Positions 11,251 to 21,387 of a stretch of 64,000 nucleotides of DNA are shown one piece after another (the first letter of the stretch is position 1; each line of letters begins with the position of its first letter). Position numbers and translations under genes: made by a program. The DNA is from Tretioscincus oriximinensis (Eukaryota > Chordata > Lepidosauria > Squamata > Gymnophthalmidae), in the NCBI GenBank assembly GCA_022410635.1, contig JAJVDF010001217.1:133049-197048 (forward strand), read 5' to 3'. Under the pieces are notes generated by a model, which made no database searches, was not told where the DNA came from, and saw only the letters and a list, made by a program, of their open reading frames with translations.

Positions 11251-11561
11251 GTGCCTATAAAGAGAGGGGAATTTTTGGCTCAGCTGACGGTGCGGGTGAA
11301 CAGACGTATGAATGTGTACAGCTTGGGTGCCTGACGCACCTCAGAGGGGAGACCTGCTGTGGGCTCCCACAGAGAATAGCCTCCCACATGTCCACACCCC
11401 TTTGATGAATAAAGAATGTGATTCCATCTGGGAGCCTCATCAGATCTACGTAGGGGAGAAGGTGTCCCTTCAAATACTCGAGGAGTTAATTTTATCGTAA
11501 ATCATGACGAACGGATGTTTCTATGGCTACTAGAATTGATGCCCAGGTACTAAGACAGGCA

Positions 11562-11958
11562 GNAGAGGTGACCGGATTGAGGTGTATAAAATCATGCAGA
11601 GGGTGGATAGAGATAAGTTATTTTCTACACTCTAGGATCAGGGGACCTTCCTTGAAACTGATGGGCAGAAGGGTTAAGACGAACAAAGGAAAGTATTTTT
11701 TCACCCAGAGGTCTCTTAGTCTGGAATTTACTTCTAGAAGAGGTGGTGGTGGCGGCTAGCAGCTTGGATAGCTTTAAGACAGGATTAGACAAGTTCAAGG
11801 GTGGATCATTTAGTGCTGCTTTGGGGCTGAAGCAACAGGCAGAATTCGTGTAGAACCATTTGCAGAGAGTGGAGAACAGGTGAGAATTTTGACCTTCTTC
11901 TGCTTGGGATGTCCAGGGGCAAATGGTGGGCCACTGGGTAAAACAGAAGGCTGGACTT
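11562..11958 (+). mobile_element. CR1-type LINE 3' end
   Basis: A degraded RT tail with TATTTTTTCACCCAGAGGTC, then a 3' UTR with CAGAAGGCTGGAC. Confidence 0.8.
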
Positions 11959-11959
11959 T

Positions 11960-12075
11960 ATACCCTTTTATATACTCTCAAACTCCATCTTTTGTGGCTG
12001 AAGAGGCCCAGACATTGCAGCCTGACTTCTTAAGGGAGGTGCTCCAGTCCCTTGACCATTCTGTTTTCTACCTGG
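11960..12075 (-). mobile_element. CR1 coding fragment
   Basis: Forward GCTGAAGAGGCCCAGACATTGC is the antisense of the CR1 RT-tail segment. It abuts the + copy head to tail. Confidence 0.7.
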
Positions 12076-12124
12076 CGTTATAACTCTCCATCCTCCAAAG
12101 CACTGTGGTGTTGGAAGTCGGCAC

Positions 12125-12240
12125 AGCTTTTGTTGCCTTCTCCACAACAGACCCCTTGTGAAGTATGCGGGGCTGAGAGGGAACTTCTAAAGAACTGTCC
12201 CAAGGTCACCCAGCTGGCTGCATGGAGGATTGTGGATTAA
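12125..12240 (-). mobile_element. SINE-B core, reverse
   Basis: Forward GCCTTCTCCACAACAGACCC through AAGGTCACCCAGCTGGCTG is the reverse complement of the SINE-B core. Confidence 0.75.
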
Positions 12241-12699
12241 CTGTCTAACATGCAAAGGAAATCCCTGCTATTTCCCTTCACCGCTGCCTTTTTCAATTCT
12301 GAAAGTGGACCAAAGGTGGATTAAAACGTAGGTAGTTTAAATAATAGGGAAAGAAAATATGCTGCTGTGTATTCATTCTAAAAGTGGTCAGAATGGCTAT
12401 TAAGTGCTCCTCCCTGCCTCTCTCTCTCTCTGTAACTGAGCAGATAGGAGCAGCTTTGTCCACCCAGGACCACCCCATCCTCTTCCTTGGCCCCTCCCTC
12501 CCTCCCATCTGATTGGCCATTGGGCTTTGAAATACCCTCTCCCAAATCTATGGAGCCAATCTGTGGCGTTCTGACGAAGCCATGGCTATGGGTGGATGGA
12601 CGTACATGCAATTGGAAGCCTTTGCTGCAGATTTTGGCATGCGTGGGGGGTTCTTCTCTGCCCCCCAGCCCTTGCAATCTGTTGGATTTGGAACGGAGA
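12241..12699. other. No gene; one short dispersed-repeat fragment
   Basis: Around 12285-12320 is an antisense copy of the CAGTCCACTTTCAGAATGG segment found at 13218-13573. The remainder is unassigned. Confidence 0.45.
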
Positions 12700-13040
12700 C
12701 AGAAGGTCTGGGGAGATGTTCAAAGGCTCTGAGCCGGAAGGGGTCCCTTGCTGAATGGGGCCGCAACCCATCTGGTTCAGCCTTCTGTCTCCCACAGTGG
12801 CCGACCAGTTGCACCCGGGCATCACAAGCAGAACCCTCGCCTGTCCTTGGATACTTCCAGTGTTCCCATCCTAACAGCCATTGATACACCTGCCTGGCAT
12901 GAATGTATCCAACCCAATTTTGAAGCTATCCAGGCTGCTAGTTACCACCACCTCTAATTGAATCCCATAGGCTAATGACCCTCTGGGTGAAAAAATACTT
13001 TCCTTTATCTGCCCTAATTCTTCAAGGTAATTCCTGTCAC
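12700..13040 (-). mobile_element. CR1-type LINE 3' fragment
   Basis: Forward strand shows the antisense 3' UTR (GCCTTCTGTCTCCCACAGTGG) and RT tail (GACCCTCTGGGTGAAAAAAT). Confidence 0.8.
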
Positions 13041-13217
13041 CTTGGAAGGAAGGAATAGATGGATAATCCAGCTTCGGTCCACTTTNAAAATGGAAAACAC
13101 AGAGCAATAAAGTCGCTTCCTTTCCACCTTATCGTAATCAAAAGTGGCTTAAATCTGAGCAAGACAACAACAGAAAACAGCTTGTTGTTTTGCTGATGGG
13201 TCCTCTGCTACCGAGAG
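13041..13217 (+). mobile_element. Partial copy of the 13218 repeat
   Basis: Contains the same CGGTCCACTTT and CGCTTCCTTTCCACCTTATC segments as the element to its right, suggesting a diverged duplicate. Confidence 0.5.
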
Positions 13218-13573
13218 CCTGGTCACACTTTTTAATCCGGTATCAGTCCACTTTCAGAATGGAAGAACAGCCGCTTCCTGTCCACATTATCTAAACCAAA
13301 TTGGGTTTTGTAGGGTAAAGAATGGCAAAAGAAAACCACTTGCCACTTCGCTGCTGTGTTTTCTCTCCCTCAGAGGATCTGCTCATACCTGACTTTCAAT
13401 CTGTCTTCAATACACTTTCAGAATGGATTCAGCACACTTTCAAAAATAAAAAAGTCACATTTTTGTTTCACATTAGGTAATCCCCAAAATGGGTTTTTCT
13501 GGGCTAGAGAAAGGCCCAGGGAAAGATATGTGGGCTGAAGTTAGATTAAAATTTTGTTGTGTGACCAGGCCTC
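13218..13573. mobile_element. Possible non-autonomous DNA element with GCCTGGTCACAC ends
   Basis: GCCTGGTCACAC at the left is matched by GTGTGACCAGGC at the right, giving a 12-bp terminal inverted repeat around about 355 bases. Internal TTTCAGAATGG segments recur. The family is not identified; the short inverted ends suggest a hAT-like MITE. Confidence 0.5.
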
Positions 13574-13724
13574 AGCAGTAACCGTTCTGACCAATTCATT
13601 AGGAGGATTCCAAATTCTGGAGAGATCAATGTTTATGTTTATCATCATGAAAAAAGCATAACATGGGGGTGGGTGGGGTCTGCTGTCCTTTTAAATCTAC
13701 ATTACAAAGGGTAGTAAAAGTCTT

Positions 13725-14012
13725 TCTGCAGTGATTCATATTCTCGGCTATAGACGAGTCTCCTGCCAACTTCCTGTAAGCAGAAAAAATATTTCCCGTG
13801 GGTAAAGAGGTGCAGGCTGGGATCTGTAGTCTACATGGCAGGACCTCACGAAGGCTGGGCAGAAGAAGCTGCCTACTTTTCAGACTATACTTCCCAGCAA
13901 GCTGCTGGGCATCCAGGTTTTTATAATAACCCCTAGTCATTGTGAAAAATGGCGTAGAAAAGCAGGCAGAAACACAACCAAGAACCATAAAACAGGAAAC
14001 AGGAATTCTGTG
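13725..14012 (-). mobile_element. Family C dispersed repeat
   Basis: Shares with the copies near 24.0, 28.0 and 41.2 kb the segments AACTTCCTGTAAGCAGAAAA, CTGTAGTCTACATGGCAGG and AAAGCAGGCAGAAACACAAC. Confidence 0.7.
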
Positions 14013-14094
14013 CCTGCCGTGTGTGGCTTCCCAGGGCCAGGGTACCACAGGCCAAGCTGGGACAATGCCCCGCNCTCCCAGGGTCAGGGTCCCG

Positions 14095-14677
14095 AGGTAG
14101 ACGACCTCTTTGGGGAGGAGAAACCCATTTTTGGAGTGTCTACCCCACTCTTCTAGGGGGCGCCATTTCCCCGTTTTTGGCTGAGGAAAAGAAAATTATT
14201 TTTTTAAAAAATTAATATATATTTTTTAATTTCTTTTTAAAAAATCCACTGCCCCAACACCAAGGGGCTCTGGCAACCGGGGGCAGCTCCTGAAGGCACC
14301 AACCCCTCAGCAAATTTTTAAAAAGAATTCTCACGCACTTCAAAAAATTCTCNCACACTTCAAAAAAACTTTTTTTGAATTTTTCTTTAAAAAATCACTG
14401 AAAGTGGGGGCAGCTCCTGAAGGCGCCCTCCCCTCAGTAAAAAAAAGTAATAATTAAAAAAAATGCAAATTTCTCACACACTTCAAAAAATTCTCATGCA
14501 CTTTAAAAACTCTCATGCACTTAAAAAAAATTCTGGAGGGCTTTGCAGATGTCTGGGGCGAGGATTTCGGAGACCTGTTCATGTTGATGGTTGATTTGCA
14601 TTTTTATGAATATGCAAATTAGCATGAATATTAATTACCCCAGTTTGGGCTTCAGAAAATCTGGTCAAGTCTGCCTA
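14095..14677 (-). mobile_element. Element D, longest copy
   Basis: The right end CTGGTCAAGTCTGCCTA resembles an FB1 end. Next to it are AGCATGAATATTAATTACCCC and several AATTCTCACGCACTTC-like direct repeats. The left part carries CATTTTTGGAGTGTCTACCC. Shared with copies at 49313 and 51461. Confidence 0.65.
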
Positions 14678-14729
14678 AGGGCCCGATTGTTTGTGCAATA
14701 AAGGTTAAAACATTTAAATGCTCGGACTC

Positions 14730-15840
14730 CTGGGGCCCCATTGAGGATCCCCCAGAGTCTGGGACCAGCCACCGAGGGCCAAGCTTTGTGACCAGTGGTG
14801 GGCAGGCCTGGCAGGGGCCCCACCCTGGCCAGAACTCCGGCCCACTAGGCGCTCTCCATGCGCTTGGATGGCTGGGCGAGGAGAAGGAGGCCCGAAGGCG
14901 CCCACAACAGCTCCGCCTGCTGGGCCGAGGAAGGAGCCGAAGGGGCCGGCCCAACAGCAGCCAGGAGCGGAAGCTCTCGCAGGCTCAGCCGCCGAAGAAG
15001 GAGGCGGTGCGGCGGCGACCAAGAAAAGTTTCCAAGCGACTCGCCGTCGGGGTTGGAATGAACGGCGCAAAGACGCGCGGCTGTTGGAGAGCCTGAGCGC
15101 TTCCATTTGGAGAGGGTCTGGGGGTCCCTCCTCTCCGGCCTCCTGCCCGGGGTTGCCGAAGGGGCAGCCTNCCGGCCGGCCTACACCAGCCATGGAAGAG
15201 CCAGAGGAAGACGACGCCGGCGGCCTGGCTTCGGAGGACGCCGACTTCCAACACCACTGGCGCCTCGAATTCCCCCACGAAGATGCGCCGCCGTTGCGCT
15301 TGGACTCCATGGCGAGCATGGAGGAAGAGCTGAGCCGGTGCCGGCGGGCGCTGCGGCGCCTCCAGCGGGCTCTGGCCGAAGAGAAGTTCAAAGTGGTCTA
15401 CTTGGAGGCGCTGCTGGAGCGGAGGCGGGCTGGGGAAGAGGAGGGCGAGACCGGCCAGCAGCAGCAGCAGGAGGCGACGGGCGGCGGTCGACGGGATGCG
15501 CCCAGGGCGCACGGAAGGGGAGAAACTTCTGGCGCTGCTGTTGTTGCCCCGGAGCCTCCCCGACGCTGCAGGCCGGATCGGGGCCTTCCTGAGGGTTCCA
15601 GGGACTCCCCGGAACGCCCCCCAGCAGCCCCGGAGCGACCCTCTTGCTCCGGAGACCTCGACAGAGCGACCGGCGGCGGAAGCAGCGACTGCAGCTGGAA
15701 CAGTTCCGACCACGAGGATGCCTCGTCCTTAGGTAGGATCCCTCAGGGGACCCCAGGGGTTGCGGTGGCCGCCAGTCCCTTGGGTGGTTTTGCTGCCTCT
15801 CCACGCTACCCGCCTGAACCAGGCCTGCGGAGGTAGGGAG
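14730..15840 (+). promoter_or_regulatory. ABR: CpG-rich block around ABR exon 1a, probable upstream promoter and 5' UTR
   Basis: GC content and CpG frequency rise sharply from about 14730 and fall after about 15840, against AT-rich repeats on both sides. No repeat family I recognise lies inside. The block covers exon 1a and about 450 bases upstream. I see no TATA box at a convincing spacing. A CpG-island promoter is inferred from composition and from the first exon it contains; the start site is unknown. In-frame sequence upstream of 15192 stays open back to at least 14868, so a longer N-terminus cannot be excluded. Confidence 0.6.
15192..15732 (+). CDS. ABR: ABR alternative first coding exon (1a) encoding a Bcr-type oligomerisation domain
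   Basis: The ATG at 15192 sits in a strong context (G at -3, G at +4) and opens 180 codons plus one base, ending at a GTAGGA donor at 15733. Residues 19-79 align without gaps to the N-terminal oligomerisation domain of BCR: Phe19, Trp23, Phe27-Pro28, Cys50 and Phe66 fall exactly where BCR has Phe7, Trp11, Phe15-Pro16, Cys38 and Phe54. Residues about 40-79 form an amphipathic Glu/Arg/Leu coiled coil. In BCR this domain drives antiparallel dimer and tetramer formation. The remainder is low-complexity (Gln, Pro, Gly, Ser) and ends in an acidic Ser-rich stretch. The Tyr177 GRB2 site and most of BCR's kinase-like region are absent: 180 codons here against about 426 in BCR exon 1. The exon ends in phase 1 with G, and joining to exon 2 gives an Asp codon, as at the BCR exon 1/2 junction. 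The gene name rests on the downstream ABR exons. The open frame continues upstream, but BCR homology supports this ATG. No transcript has been seen. Confidence 0.82.
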
Positions 15841-16061
15841 GCCTGAGTTCGGTAGCTCCAACGTATAGGGGAGGGGTCCCTTAAATTGGGGTCCCCCCCN
15901 AAAAAAGTGGTTTTGGAGCTTTAACGAATAGGAAAAAGAAGAATTGTCAGCAGGTACAGCTTCGAATGCCTTCAGCATCTGATGAAAACACCTCTTTTCC
16001 ACATTCATTAATGCTGCAAAACCTTTGTCCCCCTTTTATTTTTATTGTTTTGAAGGAACTT
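15841..16061 (+). other. Start of intron after exon 1a, no repeat recognised
   Basis: Composition falls from the CpG block to ordinary intronic DNA. No feature beyond the end of the CpG block was seen. Confidence 0.5.
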
Positions 16062-16226
16062 GGGGNTTGAAAACCCGTTTTTGGGGTGCCTCCCAGTTTT
16101 TTCTGAGGAAATTTTTTTCAAAAAAAGATTTTTTTTCTGTATTTTTTTTCCCCTCAGAAAAAATCGGGAGGCAACCTCCAAACGGGTTTTCNACACCCCC
16201 CCAAAAGGGGTCATCTGGTCACCCTA
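16062..16226. mobile_element. FB1 element, left end truncated
   Basis: GAAAACCCGTTTTTGGGGTG and its inverted partner flank an A/T-rich centre. The right end is GGGGTCATCTGGTCACCCTA; the left TAGGCTGACC is missing. Confidence 0.8.
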
Positions 16227-16714
16227 CGAAGACCCAGTTTCTTGTTTCTTCTATTTGAAGACAATTTTATCATTTCGAAGAATAAAACAGGTACAGTTGA
16301 TGTTTAAAGTCTGGTCACCACTTCCAGGAACGTTCAACTTGAGTCACAAATAGCGTACATTCTGCTGCTGGGCGTGGGAACCGCAAATATCTTCCAATTA
16401 TTCAGCCTTCGGAGGCACAGGCACCGTTACTTTTCCCCGTTAATTCAATTTAAAATAATGTATCGATTGTAAAAGAAAAAAAAAGGAGTACAGTTTTAAA
16501 GAACCGAAACATAAACATTAACACCCTCAATACAACTTCTAAGAACTTTAAACTTGAGTCACAAGTGTCGTACATCGAATGGGAGAACTCACGTTTTGAT
16601 TGTCCCCAAAGAAGAGATGAAACTGGCTTGAGGCAGCCAGTGTTCAGGGAGGCCACTGAAATAATAGACCAGTAACAACAATAACAAACAGCTTCTGGAT
16701 TTTCATCTTCCAGC
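16227..16714. repeat. Unassigned intronic DNA with a diverged direct repeat
   Basis: CAACTTGAGTCACAAATAGCGTAC (about 16336) and AAACTTGAGTCACAAGTGTCGTAC (about 16551) lie in similar contexts some 215 bases apart, suggesting an old duplication. Confidence 0.5.
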
Positions 16715-16890
16715 TTTTTGGCTTTATGTGAAGAAAGTGAACAGGACTACAGCTCCCAGCCTGCACTGCGCCTAGCCCTGGGCAGGATAATACTTTCTCA
16801 GCCAATCTGTGCTCAGGAAACATTTTTGCTGCTACAGGAAGTTGGCTCAGGGACTCATCTATGCCACAAGGGCTTTCCAGGTGTCCATAA
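16715..16890 (+). mobile_element. Family C, short copy
   Basis: Contains GACTACAGCTCCCAGCCTGC and CAGGAAACATTTTTGCTGCT, the right half of the family. Confidence 0.65.
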
Positions 16891-17059
16891 AGGGACGCGA
16901 GGGAATTATACCTTGCATTGATGCAATCTGGTAGGAAATTACTTCCATGTGGGCATAATTTCAGAACTCATCCAAAGTATTTAGAGGTTCTGTGTGCTGT
17001 GTGGAAGAGGTGTGTGGTCCCTGAGGAGTAGCAGACACCAAGACTAGAGGGTAGATGAT

Positions 17060-17370
17060 AGGAACATAAAAGAACCTAAGAGGATCAGGCCCTAGACTAT
17101 GTAGTTCAGCGTCTCACCTTATCTAGTAGCCCACCAGTTGCCCCTGGGCATCTCAAGCAGAAAGAGAAGGCAGAATCTTCACCTGTTCTGAACTCCTTCC
17201 AAATGGCCTTTAGGGATATCATTCCTAGTTCTCCAACCCGGAGGCGTTAGCTAGGTTTGCACCGAACCCATAAAATACATGGTGTGATACAGGAACATAA
17301 AAGACCATAAGAACCTAAGAGGAGTCGTGCTGGGTCAGCCACAGCTGATCTAGTTCAGCATCCTGGGTCA
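17060..17370 (-). mobile_element. CR1-type 3' UTR fragments
   Basis: Two antisense pieces (17063-17240 and 17292-17370) each start with AGGAACATAAAAGA and a cluster such as CCCCTGGGCATCTCAAGCAG. Confidence 0.65.
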
Positions 17371-17446
17371 CAGTTAGAGGGTCAGAGTACACCGATCTGG
17401 AAGGCTACACTCCTCCACTCCTCCGCTAGTCACAGTTCTTCACGAA

Positions 17447-18155
17447 CGGCTCAGTCACTTAGGAAACCGTCTGTCGCCTGGGAGATGGGGTTTCGAAGCC
17501 CTGTGTGGGACGTGGGGAGGGCTGAGCACCTTCCACTAGCCTGCAGCTCCAGCCAGCCTGGCTATTCGAAAGCAAGAATTGCAAGAAATGGCAACTGACT
17601 GCGACTAGATAAATGGGAACCACCACAGCCTGGTGGGGAAGNTAGAATTTCAGCCTTTGGGTGGAAAATAACCTTGTAAGCTGCTTTGAGTCCCTCTTCT
17701 TCTTCTTCTTCTTGTCCTTCTTCTTCTTCTTTTTCGCTCTCTCAGTCCCACCTCCTTCACAAGGTGTCTGTTGTGAAGGGAAGAACAGAAGGCTATGGAA
17801 GCTGCTTTGAGTCCCTTGGGGTGAGAAAAGTGTGGTATGAAAAAACTTTCTTCTTCTTCTTCTTCTTCTTCTTCTTCTTCTTCTCCTCCTCCTTCTCCTC
17901 CTTCCTCTCCTTCCTCTTCTTCTTCTCCTCCTACTCCTCCTCCTTCCTCTCCTTCTTCTTCTTCTCCTCCTTCTCCTCCTTCCTCTCCTTCCTCTCCTTC
18001 CTCTTCTTCTTCTTCTTCTTTTTCTTTTTCGCTCTCTCAATCCCACCTCCTTCACATGGTGTCTGTTGTGAAGGGAAGAACAGAAGGCTATGGAAGCTGC
18101 TTTGATTCCCTCTGGGTTGAGAAAAGAAGCAAAGGAGGAGGGGGAGAATTGGGTT
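17447..18155 (+). mobile_element. SINE-A followed by two Sauria-type SINE ends in CTT-rich DNA
   Basis: SINE-A spans 17447-17700. Its CTT tail is followed by a SINE end (17735-17850: CTTCACAAGGTGTCTGTTGT), a CTT/CTC tract (17850-18025), and a second nearly identical SINE end (18028-18155). This looks like local duplication mediated by the tail. Confidence 0.75.
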
Positions 18156-18400
18156 TTTATACCACCCTTTTCTCACCTAAAGGAACTAAAAATGGCTTAC
18201 AAATTTATTTTTTACCCGTAGGCCTTACATTCTATCTTCCCCACCTCCATTTATCTAATCACAATTTCTCACTTTCGAGTAGCAGGGCTGGCTAGAGCTG
18301 TGGCCAATAGCGGGTGCTCACCCCCCCTCCACGGCCGACACAGAGCTTCGAACTCGGTATCTCTGCTGAAACACCAGGGCTCTTAACCATTGAACCTCCC
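18156..18400 (-). mobile_element. SINE-A-like element, reverse
   Basis: Forward GGGTTTTTATACCACCCTTT through TTATCTAATCACAATTTC and a B-box-like segment near 18345. Confidence 0.7.
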
Positions 18401-18964
18401 ACAAAAGCAGGGGGCTAAAAAGCCCCTGGGCATCTCAAGCAGGAGGAGACAGCAAATCCTTTGCCCACTCACTTTCCCTGCAAATGGCATTTAGAGTTAC
18501 CTTATCTGTCCAGGTCCTGTTGAACAGAAAGGATATAATTGTGGCTAAGCCAGGCCTCTGTCCGTTTATCCTCCAATTGTCCCAGTGCTTCTGGGTTTGG
18601 AGTGGACTAAATGGGGAGCCTTCTTGAGCTGACGAATTGGCCACACGTGTGCCTGTGTCTCAGCACAATGGCTTTACAGCAAAGAGAAAGGCTTTCTTAC
18701 AGAGGGTCTCCCCCACCCANCCAGCCATTGCCCCCAGTCCAGAATCTGGACCCCAACACATGATCTGAACTGACCTTTGATCCCAACAAACCCAGTCTTC
18801 ACCTCCGGCTTCTTGGAGCAGTTTGATCTTGCAGTCAGCCTCCCTAGCCTTATTCTTGAAGATTTGGAGAGGGGCCTTATACCCCAAACCCCCCACATTA
18901 CATGCAGAAGGTCTTAGGCCCAAGGGCAGAGCAAAATATGTAAATCTCTGGGTGACATTTCTTC
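18401..18964. other. No gene; small CR1 remnant
   Basis: An antisense CR1 UTR remnant is visible around 18418-18500. No other feature was recognised. Confidence 0.45.
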
Positions 18965-19145
18965 CACGTCAACCCGGTGGAGCCAGGACTCCTGAGATAC
19001 CATTTGCAGGGAGTCANNAACAGGAGCATATTTTGCTTCCTCTGTTCGGACTGCCCAGGGGCATCTGGTGGGCCTCTGTGTGGGACAGAAGGCTGGACTG
19101 GACAGGCTGTGGCCTGATCCAGGATGGATGTTCTTATGTTCTTAT
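18965..19145 (+). mobile_element. CR1-type 3' UTR
   Basis: GAGATACCATTTGCAGGGAG to GTTCTTATGTTCTTA, the last 180 bases of the CR1 3' UTR. Confidence 0.85.
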
Positions 19146-20545
19146 TGGCCTGAGCATCTGAAGAAGCAGACCTCTCGCTTTGGGGCTTGTATTTAAATTG
19201 GCCTCTCTATTAGAAGATGGCTCCACAGAATCTCCCATGCCTCCTGGGTGGGTGGCCATAGTTTCCTGTGCCAAAGATCTATCTCATCAAGGTTGATGAT
19301 GTATATAGAACAACGGAGGTATAGAAGAACCAACCTTGCCAGGAAATACCGCCTAGAGAGTAGCAGTATCGCTAAGATGTATATTTCCAATTAATGACCT
19401 TTCCAAATATTTCCAGTTGTCCGCTGTTCGCTGATCATGGGGCAAGGAGTTCCGCAGATTTAACTGCACGAGTTATAAAGGCCAGGTTTCCCAATTGGAC
19501 AGGCCTCGCATCTGATTGGCTAGAAGAAGGAGATCAATTCCTTTCTCACGACCCACAGGAGGCCCCCATTGATAGTCCTGGGACAGTGCGGCTTGATGTT
19601 GTGCCTTAAGCTGCCCNACGCAGAAGGGGTTAATCCCTGACAGTTTCCTTTTGGAAGTCAACACCGCTTAGCAAATATTGCAGAAGAAGCTCGGCCTGTT
19701 TTNCCCAGCCGAGCGACTTTTCTGAAAGTTTTACAGCAATAATATATGTTGATGTTTCTACTTTTGCTGCGAATTGCCCTGTATCTCTTTCTATATATAT
19801 ATTTCCTGGAATCGCGATTGTCTCTGAAGGCTCAGCGATTGGACGATATTTGGACGAATCATCCCAGGGNCTAGAGTGATGTCATCAAGGTTCTAAAGCC
19901 ATGGCCAGGCCGACAGCGGTTGCCATGGAACCCGGCCCAGCACAGAAGCAGGAACATAGGAATAGGGAAGGAGGAACAGGCTAATTCTACTAGTTAAGTT
20001 CCTTCTAGCGTTTATGAGCTGAGCTATATAGTAATCAAGGGTTCTGTTTATACATTTGATTTTGGGCTATTATCTTGAACCAGGGCCCTGCCATAGCCTA
20101 CACTGGCACGCAGGTTACAGGCGCCTCTTCCAAGAATGAAGCTTCGTGTGAAAAGGGCTGTATATTGGGATGCTTTTTTGCAAAACTGTGTGCAAAACTT
20201 CGTATTTTTTATCTTCTTCTAGCTGATCCTTGATCAGATAAGGTCGGCCTCTTTTTTGCTATGATAAGGTACAAGGGAGACAGCAAGGAGGACTTTGCTG
20301 TCCCCCGTGACTTATCAACTGTTAAGCTATTTATCTAAACCCCAACCAAAATGAACGTGGCAAATATCCGGGTGGTTTGCACAGCACTTGTAAACCAAGT
20401 GTCTGAAATGTCAAGTCCCTGGTGGGAGGCTTGGAAGAATGTTGTTTTCGTTCCTTCTTGTTTCTCTGAAATCAGTTCTTACGATAGTCTGAATTTCTCG
20501 GAACGGTGTGCAAAATGTTTGTCTTTGGACCCAAAACCATGTCAC
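19146..20545. other. No feature recognised (1.4 kb)
   Basis: Repeat-poor intronic DNA. A short (TA)n lies at 19791-19801. A segment with GCCATAGCCTACACTGGCACG (about 20092) resembles the foldback tip at 10415 and the segment at 44908. Confidence 0.45.
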
Positions 20546-20818
20546 TGCTCTCTGGGTGCTGCCGAAGTTCCAAGCCCTGTCATTGGTCTTTGGAGGCTGC
20601 CAAAGATCCAAGCCCTGTCATTGGTCTCTAGAAGGTGCCAAAGTTCCGAGCCCTGTCATTGGTCTCTGGAGGCTGCCAAAGTTCCGAGCCCTGTCATTGG
20701 TCTCTGGGTGCTGCCAAAGATCCAAGCCCTGTCATTGGTCTCTGGAGGCTGCCAAAGTTCCGAGCCCTGTCATTGGTCTCTGGAAGGTGCCAAAGTTCCG
20801 AGCCCTGTCATTGGTTGG
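20546..20818 (+). repeat. 38-bp minisatellite, 7 units
   Basis: The anchor GCCCTGTCATTGGT occurs at 20574, 20612, 20650, 20688, 20726, 20764 and 20802, exactly 38 bases apart. Units vary between AGTTCCGA and AGATCCAA in one half and GGAGGCT, GAAGGTG and GGGTGCT in the other. Confidence 0.97.
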
Positions 20819-21387
20819 AATGTTGAACTCTCTCACACACCTTTTATTACTTATGATGATGTTTCCCCCTAACAATGAGTTTGCTTTCCCCATTGCTACC
20901 ATATTTCAACTGCATACATGTTGTTCGACCTCAGAAAAGAGTCCTTTCCTGTTAGATGTCACACAGGAAGTCCCTCAATCATCTTCTCTGGGTGCGTTCA
21001 GAAAATCTCTTTCCTGAAGAATCTCTTTTGCCCGGCCTTTGCCTGGAAAAACTGATCCCTCTTAGATTGCTTTTTATTGCCCTGAGATCTTCGGGCNTTG
21101 GGCAGAGGAGAAGTATAAATAAATACATAAACCAATATGGGTGCCAAGCCCTGCAAGTGACAGGACTTTATTCCACAGTAGGATCTTGAGCAAGGATCAC
21201 TGCAGGGAGAGGCTTAATTTTTCTGCTCTTTTAAAGAAATAGCCGCCTGAGTCTGGGTCGAAACTATCTCGCAAGGTGGTCTTGGAGCACTTTAAAGACC
21301 CCATAAGAAAAGGGCGGGAGGCGTGAGCTTTGGTAGGCAAATCTTGCTTCTTTAGGTGGATGGATGGATAAATAGGTATTCTAGAAA
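20819..21387. other. No gene; repeat fragment near the right end
   Basis: Unassigned DNA; 21240-21360 contains GGAGCACTTTAAAGACCCC and TGAGCTTTGGTAGGC, related to the AAGCTTTCGTAGAC repeat family. Confidence 0.45.

Noticed and set aside
1..14700. Search for a neighbouring gene upstream of ABR (in human, BHLHA9 and TRARG1 lie beyond the ABR 5' end)
   Set aside because: No basic helix-loop-helix or other recognisable coding sequence was found in these 14.7 kb.
14985..15713. 242-codon antisense frame (and a 225-codon one at 14714-15391) across the CpG block
   Set aside because: GC-rich shadows of exon 1a; the BCR homology, donor and phase are all on the + strand.
20546..20818. Evenly spaced repeats considered as a CRISPR array
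   Set aside because: The units are contiguous 38-bp minisatellite copies without unique spacers, in a vertebrate genome.
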